A stretch of 64,000 nucleotides of DNA from Furcasterigmium furcatum (lineage: Eukaryota > Ascomycota > Sordariomycetes > Glomerellales > Plectosphaerellaceae), in the NCBI GenBank assembly GCA_001599815.1, contig BCIA01000006.1, forward strand, positions 4,528,961 through 4,592,960, in the 5' to 3' direction. Each line of letters begins with the position of its first letter. Within the stretch, counting starts at the first letter, position 1. The notes under the pieces are model-generated. The model did no database searches, had not been told where the DNA came from, and was given only the letters and a program-made list of their open reading frames with translations. The position numbers and the translations under genes were made by a program. Of the stretch, positions 43,180 to 54,141 are shown one piece after another.

Positions 43180-45195
43180 TCACCTCCGCCTCAACCGCTG
43201 ATCTTCCTCCTCGGCGAGGTCCCGCGACTTGACCTTACTAGGCCCGGGCAGCATCTCGACCCATTCGCCGTCGGCGTTCCAAACGCCCGCCTTGGTGTAG
43301 TCCCACGTCCGGCTGCCCTCCATGTACCCGAACCGGAAGTACTCGTTGAGCCCCAGGTCCGGCCCGCGCTCCCACAGGAAGTTGTCCTGGGCGAACATGG
43401 CGTCGTCGAAGTACGTGCGGAACCGCTCGACGTCGTTGACGAGCACGCTCAGACCGTCGTACCGCGGAGCCTCCGGGACGGCCCAGGTGAAGTTGATGGT
43501 CCAGACAGCGGTGGTCAGGTTGACGATGGGGGTGTGGATGTCGGGCAGGGGCGAATTGCTGGGCGCGTCACCCTGGAGGGCCAGCGAGGTCTGCAGGACG
43601 GGATCGAAGCCCCAGCGGGCAATGCCGTTGATGAAGAGGCCGACCAGTAGGCCCTGGTAGATGAGACAAGCGCGCGTCTGCATGCTCGTGCCCGGTAGCA
43701 GGAGCAAGGCCAAGATATAATGATGAAGACGCAGGTTCAGGTCCGGCAGGGCCAGAGAAAGGAGGATGCCGCCGATGAACAAGATATAAAGCTTGAGATA
43801 CTTCAGGAGCCGGCCCTCCTGGCGGAAGAACCAGATCTGGATGCAGATGATGCAGAAGAGGATAATGACAATGATGGCGAGGGCGGCCTTGGCGCCGGGC
43901 TGCTGCTCGAGATCGTGGCCCGTGAGCCTCGAGATGGGAATGAAGTCTAGGGTATAGTTCGTCAGGGCGCCGACCCAGCAGCCGCCCAGCCACAGGACCG
44001 TCTTCTCGACCTGCGCGGTGAGGCCCCTGAGCGTCCGCCTCACGCCCATCTTGTCGTAGAAGACCCAGGCGCAGAACAGACCGGGCAAGATCTTTCCGAG
44101 GATGTTGGAGACGAGACCTGCGATCGAGCTGTGCTTCGGAGGGTCGGACGCCAAGCCGACATGCCAGAAGAGAGCGATGAAATTGACGAAGAAGAACAGC
44201 GCTGATGACTTGGTGAAAAGGGAAAAGACGACGCTGAATGTGAGAGAGACGGCGAGCATGTCCCACCTCATGTCCCTGGAACCGCAGGTGACGTCCTCAT
44301 CGAAGACGAAGGAGACCGGGAAGTACGAGTCAAACTCGATGCTCTGAATGCCGTTACTCTGAGAGCTCGGGTAGTGCCTGTCTTCGCCGACAAGCCGCAC
44401 GACGCCGCAACCGCCGACGCCGTTGGTAACGACGCCGGCATGGATGGCCGAGCCGCAGATGTGCGAGTCACCACGATACGAGGCGCGAGACGTGTCGTTG
44501 GACCCTCCAATGACGAACTGGGTGTACAGAATCTCCTGGTCGCCGACAGCCCGGGGGTTCAAGACCTGGTAAGCCAGACAATTGGCCGGGCATCGGAACG
44601 GGAAGCCCGTGTTGTTGAAGGGCCGACAGTCCACGCCATCAAGGCCACATCTGTTGCCGGCGTTCCAGAACGTCGAGCCACAGCCAATCTCTTGCGGCGC
44701 GCCCCAGCCGGGGATCTCGGCGGCGAACGTCTCCTGTCTCTTAACCAGGGCGAACGTGACGACCCAGATGGCGATGTAGAGGCACACGACGCCGACGCGC
44801 TGCTTGTACTTGGGCAAAAATTTGTCGACCAGGGTCAGGGGGAACTCCTGCACCTTGGGGAAGAAGGGCTTGATCTTCCAGTCCTGGGGGTTCTCGGGGC
44901 CCTGCGCCCAGTGCGCAGCCTTCTTGCCGAAGCGCCGGACGGGGTAGGGCACCCATTTCCACCTCTTCCAATCCCCTTCGTCCTGCATGAAGCGCGGTGT
45001 CGACGGAGAGGAATCCTCTTCCACGTCGAAGTCTCTTCGCTGTCCAGCAGCGTCGGGTATCGGGGCATCGGGGTGGGCGGGCGCCGTCGTCGAGGCTCGG
45101 GTGTTGGCTGTGCCATTGGTCTGCTCGGGCCGGTCGGCCTCCTGTCGCTCCATGTCTGTCAAGAGCGGCGCGCTTTCGATGTTGTCGTCGGACAT
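43180..45195 (-). CDS. Fungal LCCL-domain multi-pass membrane protein
   Basis: Intronless, 671 residues. A disordered, acidic N-terminus of about 70 residues and a conserved WKWVPYPVRRFG region precede one membrane helix (residues about 134-152). The LCCL domain follows (about 165-290), with its cysteines in IGCGSTFW, RCGLDGVDC, FRCPANC and YRGDSHICGSAIHAG. Then comes a VSFVFDEDVTCGSRDMRWDML segment and at least six to seven further membrane helices from about 310 to 560, ending in an extracytosolic or lumenal C-terminal domain. Topology suggests an outward- or lumen-facing LCCL domain. The molecular function of the fungal family is not established. It is divergent from QTRT2. Confidence 0.88.
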   Translation of the reverse strand: MSDDNIESAPLLTDMERQEADRPEQTNGTANTRASTTAPAHPDAPIPDAAGQRRDFDVEEDSSPSTPRFMQDEGDWKRWKWVPYPVRRFGKKAAHWAQGPENPQDWKIKPFFPKVQEFPLTLVDKFLPKYKQRVGVVCLYIAIWVVTFALVKRQETFAAEIPGWGAPQEIGCGSTFWNAGNRCGLDGVDCRPFNNTGFPFRCPANCLAYQVLNPRAVGDQEILYTQFVIGGSNDTSRASYRGDSHICGSAIHAGVVTNGVGGCGVVRLVGEDRHYPSSQSNGIQSIEFDSYFPVSFVFDEDVTCGSRDMRWDMLAVSLTFSVVFSLFTKSSALFFFVNFIALFWHVGLASDPPKHSSIAGLVSNILGKILPGLFCAWVFYDKMGVRRTLRGLTAQVEKTVLWLGGCWVGALTNYTLDFIPISRLTGHDLEQQPGAKAALAIIVIILFCIICIQIWFFRQEGRLLKYLKLYILFIGGILLSLALPDLNLRLHHYILALLLLPGTSMQTRACLIYQGLLVGLFINGIARWGFDPVLQTSLALQGDAPSNSPLPDIHTPIVNLTTAVWTINFTWAVPEAPRYDGLSVLVNDVERFRTYFDDAMFAQDNFLWERGPDLGLNEYFRFGYMEGSRTWDYTKAGVWNADGEWVEMLPGPSKVKSRDLAEEEDQRLRRR

Positions 45196-45969
45196 GTCGG
45201 TGTATTTTCTGAAGATACTGAGGGGCGGCGATCAGGCTACGGCGATCCCAAAAGGGGAGCGGGCTGTGCAGGACAGGGCTTACCTGAAGCCAAGGCAATG
45301 CTATATCGGAGTTGGAGTAAGCTGGAATGAGGGTGGCCGGATGATCATGAAACAAATGCGTCAACCGAGCGTGTCCATCTGAAGATGAGGAATATAGGAT
45401 GAAAAGTCAGAGGAAAGATGATTTGCGAACAGCTAGCCTCGAGAAGGCTGCGAGGCCGATTCAGTCGAATCCATCCAGCTGTTAGTACCAGGAGGACTGT
45501 GGGCGCATTCAGGAACCAAAGACGGCAGCAAGTTTCCGACGCAGCCGTACGAGTAAGGGTGATGGAGTAAACGTTGACGGGAACGCTAGGCTGATTGGTC
45601 GGTCCCTGGACCCGTGGACCACTCGAGTCAAGGCGTCAGGGACCCTGAGACTCGGTCATGGAGCTTGGCCGATTCCGGGGCTGAGCCACATTCGATATGT
45701 GGCTAGTGTCGTAGGTGTGGCTGGGTCATCTGTGTCACACCAAGATTTGCGCCTTCCCTGAGAACGCGGTCTATCAAACTGCGCTCATCCAACTTCACGT
45801 CTCTCACGAACGAAACGACCCGATCACCCCAACGCACATATCCATCGTTTCTATCTTACGTCAACCTCTTCTATTCGGGCCCTTGTTTCATCCGATCTTT
45901 CCAACTTGCTAGCCGCTCAATTCGGCCTGAATACATCAGATACTTCGCGTCTCACAGAACAATGTCACC
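45196..45969. promoter_or_regulatory. Divergent promoter region, LCCL protein / QTRT2
   Basis: 774 bp between two divergent ATGs. One inverted CCAAT element (ATTGG, 45594-45598) is visible, a usual binding site of the HAP/CBF complex. Nothing else stands out. Confidence 0.35.
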
Positions 45970-47479
45970 ATGATAGCAGCCGCCGAACCCAATAACGATT
46001 CGACATCGGCGGACATGGCTTTCAAGATCCTGAAGAAGGGATTGGGTGGTGGCGCAGTGAGGCTCGGGAAGTTCAGCCTACCTCTGCGCAAGACAATCGA
46101 GACACCCAACTTCATCGACTTGACATCGCGAGGTACCGTGCCTCACATCACACCGGACAATGTCACCCGGTATATGTCCTGTAGCGGTGGCTACATGGCA
46201 CTCGAGGACTGTAAGAACCTGCCGTTCTCTAGTGGTGTTAGCTTGAGACTGACACGAGATAGTCGTCGAGAAGAAAACCCCTCCCATCTACAAGACACCG
46301 GCATCTCCCTCCCGGCCTCTCCATGACTTCACTGCATTTCCCACTGACCTCGTCACAATATTGGGCCCCAGGCGTACTACGCCCGTCATAACACCTCTCG
46401 GAAATGGAAACAAATACCTCTCCCTCTGGACGTCTCGTGGATACACCTCACTGCCCGTCGACGAGTACACCCGGGCCGTCGAGAAACTGAGGCCAGACAT
46501 CGCCATCGCCCCGGCGGACCTCTTCCATACGAGTACCACTCCGCCGCCAAAGAAGCTCCTCCGGATGTCTGAGCGAACCGAGGAATGGAGCATGAAGTTC
46601 CTCGCACCTGAGCAGCAGGCAAAGTTCCAAGCTGACGGGATCTCGGTGTTCGCCCCAGTCCTCCCCGTCCCTTACCCAATCCAGTGGGAGTACCTCGACC
46701 ACCTCGTCGAGAGCCATCAAGGTACGGCCGGCCTCGCAGGACTGGCCATCCACGACGTCGACATCCTGCCAGACCTCACAGAAAACTACCGGCCTCTGGA
46801 ACCACTGGTTCGGTTGTCCCTCGAAAGCCCCGCGTCCCCGCAGGAGATCGTCCGGCAGATCCGCGCCGGCATCGATATCTGCACCGTCCCATTCCTGAAC
46901 AACGTGTCAGATGCGGGCGTAGCATTGACGTTTTCCTTCCCGCCGCCAATGCAGGAACCCGGGCATTCGGCGGCTCCTCTCGGCCGGGATATGTGGTCGT
47001 CAGATAACGTCACATCACTGTCACCGCTCACGGAGGGCTGCCAGTGCTACGCATGCACGAAGCACCATAGTGCGTTCGTCAACCACCTGCTGAACGCCAA
47101 CGAGATGCTGGGCTGGACCCTGCTCCAGGTCCACAACCACCACATCCTGAGCGAGTTCTTTGCCGGTATCCGGTCCGTCCTGCAGCAGTCGCCGGAGAGC
47201 TTTGCGGAGCTCGCCGACCGATTCTTGGCTACCTATGAGGAGGAGCTTCCGAAGGGCACGGGAAACCGCCCGCGTGCCAGGGGATATCATCTCAAGAGCG
47301 GGGCTGGACAGGAGAAGGTCAACGACCCCCAGTGGGAGAACTATGGCAAGGCCGAGGACGCCGTGGTTGCGGACCAGGCGGCGGGCCACGCCAGAGACGA
47401 CACCGACACTCCGCTGGTACCCGAGGCAAATGGCCAGGAGCTTGATCAGAAGGGATTCGCGGAAAAGACGGGCCCTTGA
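45970..47479 (+). CDS. QTRT2: Queuine tRNA-ribosyltransferase accessory subunit 2
   Basis: Non-catalytic partner of the eukaryotic tRNA-guanine transglycosylase that exchanges guanine-34 for queuine in Asp, Asn, His and Tyr tRNAs. Fungi salvage queuine rather than make it. 485 residues, exons 45970-46210 and 46263-47479 (intron 52 nt). The N-terminus reads AVRLGKFSLPLRKTIETPNFIDLTSRGTVPHITPDN, as in this subunit. The zinc site is intact: Cys340, Cys342, Cys345 (CQCYAC) and His371 (VHNHH). Dimer-forming residues after it (NEMLGWTLLQVHN) are conserved. The C-terminal 80 or so residues are a variable, polar tail. The catalytic QTRT1 subunit is not in this window. Confidence 0.9.
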
Positions 47480-49104
47480 ACGAATCTTGGGCCGAAATAA
47501 AAAGTTTCATCATGACCACGAGAAATTGCCAGGACTCTCACGTGAACGCCATGCATACCATTTCACGAGTCCATCGAGAAGGGTATGGAGATGCCCAGAA
47601 AAAGCGGCCTGCGAAATTTCCGGCCACCCCGGGCGCGCCGAGTGCTCGAGAGCCTGGACCTTGAAGAGATGCCGCATGCCGGCATTCGTTGTGACGCGGT
47701 TGCAGGCATGTGGCGGGTCGAACCGATCGTAAAAGCCCCAGAGTACTTGTGCCTAACACAAGAAAAGAATCTAGATTGCCGGCCGGATTATCTGGAGGGT
47801 TATGAGGTCCTCGCAAGGGAAGAAATCCGGTCACTCTTCAACATCTGCTGGGGCCAGACGGCGGCGAGTCAGTTCGACCAACTCCCATGAACAAGCAACA
47901 GACCAGAAATCATGCACCACCATCCTATTCCCAGCTCCTCTATCCGAGAAGACCAACAAGATGTCATCGCGCAACGGCCTGGCCGCGGCGCTCCCCGCTC
48001 CAGGAACAATGTCACCTTGCACTGCGCTAGTCATGCCGTCGATCTCGAGCGCGGCAGCCAATCGAGAGCCTCAATCGTCCCACGAGGGCTCTGGTCGTCG
48101 AGATTGGCTTCCGGCTGGCGCAAACGCCACACTTTTGACTGAACCACGGGGCGGATCGTGACGCATTGGCGAATCAAAAGCCCGCGGCCGTCCGAATGCA
48201 TCGTGGGATCCGGTTCAAGTGGCTATCTCGGCGCGGAGAGCATCACCTTCGAGAAGCAAAGCCGTCTCCCCGCCCCTCTTGGCCCCCCCTCCAGGTCCTC
48301 CTGCGCGCACGCCGCGCATCCGCGCATGGCCAAGCCCTGGATGGGAATCCCTGTGCCTGGAGAGGCTGGTCAATCACGTCTCTCACTACGTCAAGAGCTC
48401 CCCACAGAGTCGCGCGACGCATGCTCCATCACCGAAGCTACTGATGAACGAGGCTTGAGGCCATGCAGACCCAGGATCCAGCTGCCTCCTGGGTGATCCC
48501 TATTTCCGTTGGCCGAATCCGCCCACGTTGATGAGATCACCGAGTAGCATCCTCAGTCTGACAGAGCACGTGCCTTGGGCCATCGACGTGAACGGCCCAC
48601 GGGCCTCCATCATGCACTTTTGCCCAGCCGGCGCTGGCCTGCTCAACACGCTACGCAAAGCAGTCCGGCTCGGTGTGCCTGTCCTGCGAGGCCAATGAGC
48701 AGGCCGTTGACCTCGATTCTGGTGGTTTGCTCCGCACTCGTCCCAGTCGTCAGGTTCGCTTTTGGGACGGACGCCCGCCGTCATGGACAAGGGACTGGAT
48801 CGGCATGTGTCTCTCGAGTAGTGCGGGCGGGTCGCGACCATGATGCTACCTCGTGCACACGGCTACCTCCCATGCGCGTGGGACGGCCTGCAGCTACCCA
48901 GCTCCAGCTCCGAGCTCAAGGGATGCCCATGCCCGTTGGCTCGTAAGACGGACGAGGCCGATGCCAGACACCAGAAAGAAGTTTAAGTAGCGGAGCTGAT
49001 CCCCCTCGGAGATCCTTCGAATGTCTCTCCCTCCCTAGCCTGCTCGCGAGAGATCCTGCCCGATTCTTACTGCCCATTCTACCTGTGGACAGCAAGCAAC
49101 AAAG
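47480..49104. other. Intergenic, upstream of alkaline phosphatase
   Basis: 1.6 kb without a supported gene. Short open frames on both strands have no recognisable domain. The right end holds the alkaline phosphatase promoter and leader. Confidence 0.45.
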
Positions 49105-51209
49105 ATGGCTATCCTCAACACCGTCGCCCTCGTGGCCGCTGGTCTGTCTGTCGTCTCGGCCCAGACCTTCCAGCGTCTCGGCTCCTGCCCTGACCTCGGC
49201 TGTGTCATCCCCCCTGACCAGTCCGACTTCCTTCCCGGCCAGTTCTTCGACCTCCGTGTCGAGGTCCACGCCCCCGAGAGCGGCTTCGAGTCGTTCAACG
49301 ACGGCAAGCCCGATGAGGACTTCAGTGTCACCATCACCAAGAAGGGCGGCGAGTCCGCCTCCATCGAGGAGTTCTTCGACCTGAAGGACGAGCCCGAACT
49401 CGAGAAGTGGAACTTCTCCTGGTTCGAGGACCTCTACGCCGAGGATGCCAACGAGAAGACCAAGGTCAACGTCGCCTCCAAGGCCTGGCGCCGCCTCGCC
49501 ATCTACGAGCCCGGCGAGTACGACGTCGTGCTCAACTACTACAACGGCAAGAAGACCACTGCCACCTGGACCGTCCGTCCCCTTGCCACCGAGAAGAAGG
49601 CCAAGAACATCATCTTCTTCATTGGTATGTTTGCTTCTTCCCTGGCACTGAACGAGAACCCAAAGCTAACGGCACCAGGTGACGGCATGACCACCAACAT
49701 GATCACTGCCGCCCGTCTCCTCGGACACAAGTCCATCAACGGCAAGTACCAGAGCAAGCTCAAGCTCGATGAGTTCCCCATCCTCGGTCACCAGATGACC
49801 CACTCCATCGACACCTTCATCACCGACTCTGCCAACTCTGCCTCGGCCCTCTACACCGGCCACAAGAGCACTGTCAACGCCATGGGGTAAGTTGCGCCAA
49901 TGTGTCTTCTCGCTATGCGTGCCCAGGAAGCTGACATCCTCGCAGTGTCTACGCTGATTCTTCCCCTGATGCCTTCGACGACCCCAAGGTCGAGACCATC
50001 GTTGAGCTTGCCGCTCGCATCTGGGGCTCCGTCTGGGGCGCTGTCTCCACGGCTTTCATTGCCGATGCCACCCCCATTGCCCTGACCGGCCACACCCGCT
50101 CCCGCGGCCACTACGGTCCTCTTATCGAGCAGGCCCTGAACGGTGTCCAGAACTACTCCTGGCCCGACCACAAGGGTCCCGCCGCCTACTTCGGTGCCGG
50201 TGCCGAGCAGTTCTACGCTGGCTCCGGCTCCTACGAGGGCAAGGACTACTACGAGGAGTTCGCCAAGCAGGGCTACTCCGTCTCCCTCAACAAGACCGCC
50301 CTCGAGGCCATCGATGTCAACGAGAAGGCTCTCGGCATCTTCTGCAAGGGCAACCTCCCCACCTGGCTGGACCGCAACGTCTACACCGACAACCTTGCCA
50401 AGCTCAAGAACGACCCCAACGGCGGAGACTCCGCTGCCCTTGACCTTCCCGGCCTCAAGGAGATGACCGTCAAGGCCGTCGAGGTCCTCCACAACCGTGG
50501 TGGCGAGGAGGGCTTCTTCCTCATGTCCGAGGCTGCCTCCATCGACAAGCAGATGCACGCTCTCGACTACGACCGTGCCCTTGGCGACCTTCTCGAGCTC
50601 GACGACACCGTCCGCGCCACCATCGCCAAGCTCGAGGAGCTCGGCATCCGCGAGGAGACCCTGATCGTCGTCTCCGCCGACCACGGCCACGGCTTCGACG
50701 TCTTCGGCAACGCCGACACCAAGTACCTCGCCGAGCAGGAGGACAACCGCGCCAAGCGCCGTGCCGTCGGCGTCTACGCCCGCTCCGGCGCCTCCGGCTA
50801 CGTCGACGAGTCCCCCAACGTCTCGTACAACACCGGCCCCAACTTCCCCCTGACCTGGTCTCCTCGCTACGCCATCGCCGCCGGCTTCGGTGCCAGCCCC
50901 GACCGCCGCGAGAACTACCAGGTCCGCGAGTCGCCCCGTGTCGCCGCCACCGCCAACTCCGGCTCCCGCGACTACTACGCCAACCCCGCCGACGGCGCCG
51001 GCGGCTTCATCGCCAACGGCACCCTGCCCGTCGAGGAGGCCCAGGGCGTCCACTCGCTGACCGACGTCATGGTCTACGCCTGGGGCCCCTGCCAGGAGAC
51101 CTTCTCCGGCACCTACGACAACACCGACATCTTCTACAAGATGGCCAACTGCTTCGGTCTTGCCCAGCCCAAGGAGGACAAGCCCGGCTGCCGCCGCCGC
51201 CTCAAGTAA
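49105..51209 (+). CDS. Secreted alkaline phosphatase
   Basis: Phosphomonoesterase of the alkaline phosphatase superfamily, 663 residues, exons 49105-49624, 49679-49886 and 49946-51209. A signal peptide is clear (MAILNTVALVAAGLSVVSAQ). An N-terminal beta-rich extension of about 150 residues comes before the catalytic domain. The metal- and substrate-binding motifs are present: GDGMT at 174-178, the nucleophile Ser224 in ITDSANSASALYTGHK, SEAASIDKQMHALD, and VVSADHGHGFDVFG. The C-terminus is Cys-containing and basic with no GPI-type hydrophobic tail. Codon use is extremely biased to C/G-ending codons, which suggests strong expression. Phosphate scavenging outside the cell is the likely role. 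Confidence 0.92.
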
Positions 51210-51704
51210 GCGGGACGCACGTCTCGCCTGCCTGACTAGAATGTATTTGTGCGAAGATGAATGGGTTTAGAGCATACGAGCGAGGGCGTTGAACGGTTGG
51301 GGGTGGCTTCGATGCCCTGAGGGGTGATGTTGGGGATGATGGCCGTGACGATACACTGAGCTGAAGATTCCCTACATATCTGTACATATCTATTGGTTAA
51401 TTTACAAACTAAATGGGTCTTTTCTCTCAAATTAGCGAGTACAGTGAAAACATGTGACGTGAGCAGTGACATGTTGTACCTCTTGTGCCTGAGAGCAGAC
51501 CTCGCTCCATATTTTTGCCAATTGGCCAATCAGGTCCGCGCATACCACCAATTCAAGACTCTTCCTCAACCCGGCATCACTTCAACTCAACCTCTCACTT
51601 ACACCAACCAACCAAATCACAACTCGACTTCTCCCCTTCCAACGCGACACTCTTCTCAGCAACCCAAGAACCAGACCCCCAACCCATCATAACCACCAGC
51701 AGCC
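51210..51704. promoter_or_regulatory. Upstream region of the thioesterase-like gene with paired CCAAT boxes
   Basis: The stretch 51518-51530 reads CCAATTGGCCAAT, giving two direct CCAAT boxes with an overlapping inverted one, about 180 bp before the next ATG. This is a plausible HAP-complex site. The left part is the 3' side of alkaline phosphatase. Confidence 0.45.
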
Positions 51705-52478
51705 ATGCCCCCCCGCGTCCCTACAGAAGCAGACTTCGCCCCCCTCCGCGAAGCGCTCACATTCNCCCTCACCTGGCCCAAGCCCGCCGAGCTCACAACC
51801 TCCTTCCTCATCATCCTCCACGGCCTCGGCGACTCCGAGGCCCCCCTTACCGCCTTCGCGCAGGCCATCAACCTCCCGGGCGTCCTCTGCATCACCGTCC
51901 GCGGCGTCTCCCCGCTCCCCTCAGCACTGCTCGGCTTCGACGCCGCGCCGGTGGGCGGGGCGCACTTCCACTGGGGCGACGACCTCAAGCTCGACCCCGG
52001 CAGCGGGGACCTAGACCCCGACCCGGGGTTTGAGCGGGCGCAGAGGGCGCTGATGGAGCAGCTCGTCCGCGGGACGCTGGTGGAGAAGTGCGGCTGGGGG
52101 CTCGGCGACGTGATGGTCTTCGGGTTCGGGCAGGGCGGGAGCTTGGCACTGGGGCTTGCGTCCGCGTTGAGGATAGGAGGGAAGAAAGTGGAGGATGTGA
52201 CGGATGGTGAGGGGAAGGAGGAGGCGTTGAAGGGGGTTGTGTCGATTGGCGGGCCGTTGCCGCCGTCGATGGTGCCGAGTGTGAGCTCGAGGGGGAAGAG
52301 CAAGACGAAGGCGCTGGTGGTGCAGTTGAAGGAGGAGGATGTGGATGCTGCGCGGGAGGAGTTTGAGAGCGTGGAGGTTGTCAGTTGGAAGAGGAGGGAC
52401 GTGGCTATGCCGAGGGATCGGGAGGAGATGTTTCCGATTATGAAGTTCTTCGCAGAAAGGTTGAAGAGTGCTTGGTGA
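51705..52478 (+). CDS. Acyl-protein thioesterase/phospholipase-carboxylesterase-like protein lacking the catalytic serine
   Basis: Intronless, 257 residues, with one ambiguous base (51765; residue 21). Fold marks of the family: FLIILHGLGDSEAPL, then AHFHWGDDLKLDP and KCGWGLGDVMVFGFGQGGSLALGLAS. In active acyl-protein thioesterases the elbow is GFSQGG; here Gly142 replaces the serine. The C-terminal region where the catalytic His is expected reads SWKRRDVAMPRDREEM, with no His. Two triad residues are therefore absent. Since the rest is well conserved and open, this looks like a kept pseudoenzyme rather than decay. It might bind lipidated proteins or act as a scaffold; that is speculation. Confidence 0.82.
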   Translation: MPPRVPTEADFAPLREALTFXLTWPKPAELTTSFLIILHGLGDSEAPLTAFAQAINLPGVLCITVRGVSPLPSALLGFDAAPVGGAHFHWGDDLKLDPGSGDLDPDPGFERAQRALMEQLVRGTLVEKCGWGLGDVMVFGFGQGGSLALGLASALRIGGKKVEDVTDGEGKEEALKGVVSIGGPLPPSMVPSVSSRGKSKTKALVVQLKEEDVDAAREEFESVEVVSWKRRDVAMPRDREEMFPIMKFFAERLKSAW

Positions 52479-52773
52479 GGATTGGGGTATTCAGGGGCTC
52501 AGGGCCTCAGGAGTCAAGGGTCAGGGGTTGAAAGGGTGGATGAGCGTACCCCCGCCAGCCTGGCTATGACCGGATGGAGGTGGCTATCAGTCATGAGAAC
52601 ATGCTGCGACACGGAGCGGATGAATCCAAGAGCATTTCCAGCTACCAGGCAGTCAAACATCACAAGCATTCACGGCGAACTCTGTCCAAACGCATAATCA
52701 TCATCATTGGGGTTCATTGCCCCTGGTCTATATACAAATGCCATCCGAGGTATCATATCTGCACACGCGCGCT

Positions 52774-54141
52774 CTACTCGAGCCTCCACACGCCGTTCTC
52801 GACAACAATCTTGATGTCCCTGTTCTCGTCGATGCTGCGCCTGCCAGCGTTGAGGATCGCCGTGGTGGCGACGGTGTTGCGCAGGGTGGGGAGGCCCTTG
52901 GCGTCGAGGTCCTGGGGCTTGAGCTCGCCCGAGTTGACGGCGCGGCAGCCGTCGACGAACTTCTCGAAGGAGATGTAGCCGTAGCCGGTCTGGCCGGAGA
53001 AGTTGCCGTCCTCGTCAGGGGCGTAGCGCATGTAGAAGGGGTTGAACCACATGAGCTGGCCGTTGGAGTCGTCGGCGACGTCGTAGCCGCGCTTGGCCTG
53101 GTCGATGCGGATCTCGCCGTTCTGGGCGAGGTAGTGGAAGTACTGGTTGGAGTGGACGCCGGCGCGCTGGGGGGCGGTCCAGGACGCGGTGTAGACACCG
53201 GTGGCGTGCTTGGTAGGGTCGTCCTTCTTCGCCCAGTGGACGATGAGGGAGATGGTGTCCTCGGTGACAGGGTCGCAGCCGAGGTCGGTGGCGACGCCCT
53301 TGGAGGCCGAGGCGGAGACCTTGACGGGGAGGTAGCCCTGGTCCTGGACCATGGAGTCGCAGATGTCGATGTGGTGGGAGTTGAGGTAGTAGGAGATGTC
53401 GGAGTCAATGCCGGCCCAGGCCTTGAAGGTCTCGAGCTGGGACTTGGGCTGGGACATGTAGGAGTAGAAGTAGTTGAAGTCGCCGAGCTTCTGGGCCTTG
53501 AAGCGGGCATCGGAGTAGGCGGGGTCGAAGCGCTTGTGGTGCTCGACGTAGACGTAGACGCCCTTGGCCTCGGCGGCCTTGACGAGCTCCTGGTGCTGCT
53601 CGAGCTCCTTGACGGCGGGCTTGGTGACCAGGACGTGGATGCCGCGCTCGATGGCGTACATGGCGATGGGGTAGTGAGTGGTGTCGGGGGTGAAGATGGT
53701 GATGGCATCACCGGGCTTCAGGGCGTCGATGGCGGCCTTGTAGGCGTCGGGGTCCTTCTTGTCGTTGGGAGGGAAAGACTCGAACGAGATGTCCAGGTTG
53801 TTGTAGACCTTGGAGATGTTCTTGTCGAGATGCTCGCCTGGGCGCAAGGTGTCAGCGGGATGTGTTTTTCGCCATCGAGGGTTTCAGCAGGCAACTCACG
53901 GATGGCGGGGAACTTGGTGCCGTTGGTGCCGGCCATGGACAGGTTGCCGACCTTTCCTCGCCTCCTCAGATCGAAGAGGGAGAGGCCGACGACGCCGACC
54001 TTCTTGTCGGAGCCAGAAGCACCACCACCGACGAAGCCAGTGGTGTACTCGCCGGTACCGACCTGGCGGGGTTGTCAGCGCGATCAATTGGCTTTCTGGG
54101 CGCGGGATACTCACCATCAACACGTTCAGGGGAGCAGCCAT
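52774..54141 (-). CDS. Gfo/Idh/MocA-family NAD(P)-dependent oxidoreductase
   Basis: 417 residues, cytosolic. Exons 54141-54115, 54062-53900 and 53837-52774. The N-terminal Rossmann domain has VGTGEYTTGFVGGG (residues 10-23) and the strand-end TPDTTHYPIAMYAIERGIHVLVTKPAVKEL; the TKP replaces the common EKP of the family. The C-terminal alpha/beta domain contains HHIDICDSM, an active-site His/Asp region. The family oxidises or epimerises sugars and sugar acids. The exact substrate is not visible. It is divergent from the aldolase gene 3 kb away. Very biased codon use suggests high expression. Confidence 0.88.

Noticed and set aside
49851..51053. 400-codon minus-strand open frame
   Set aside because: Shadow of the alkaline phosphatase gene with no recognisable domain.
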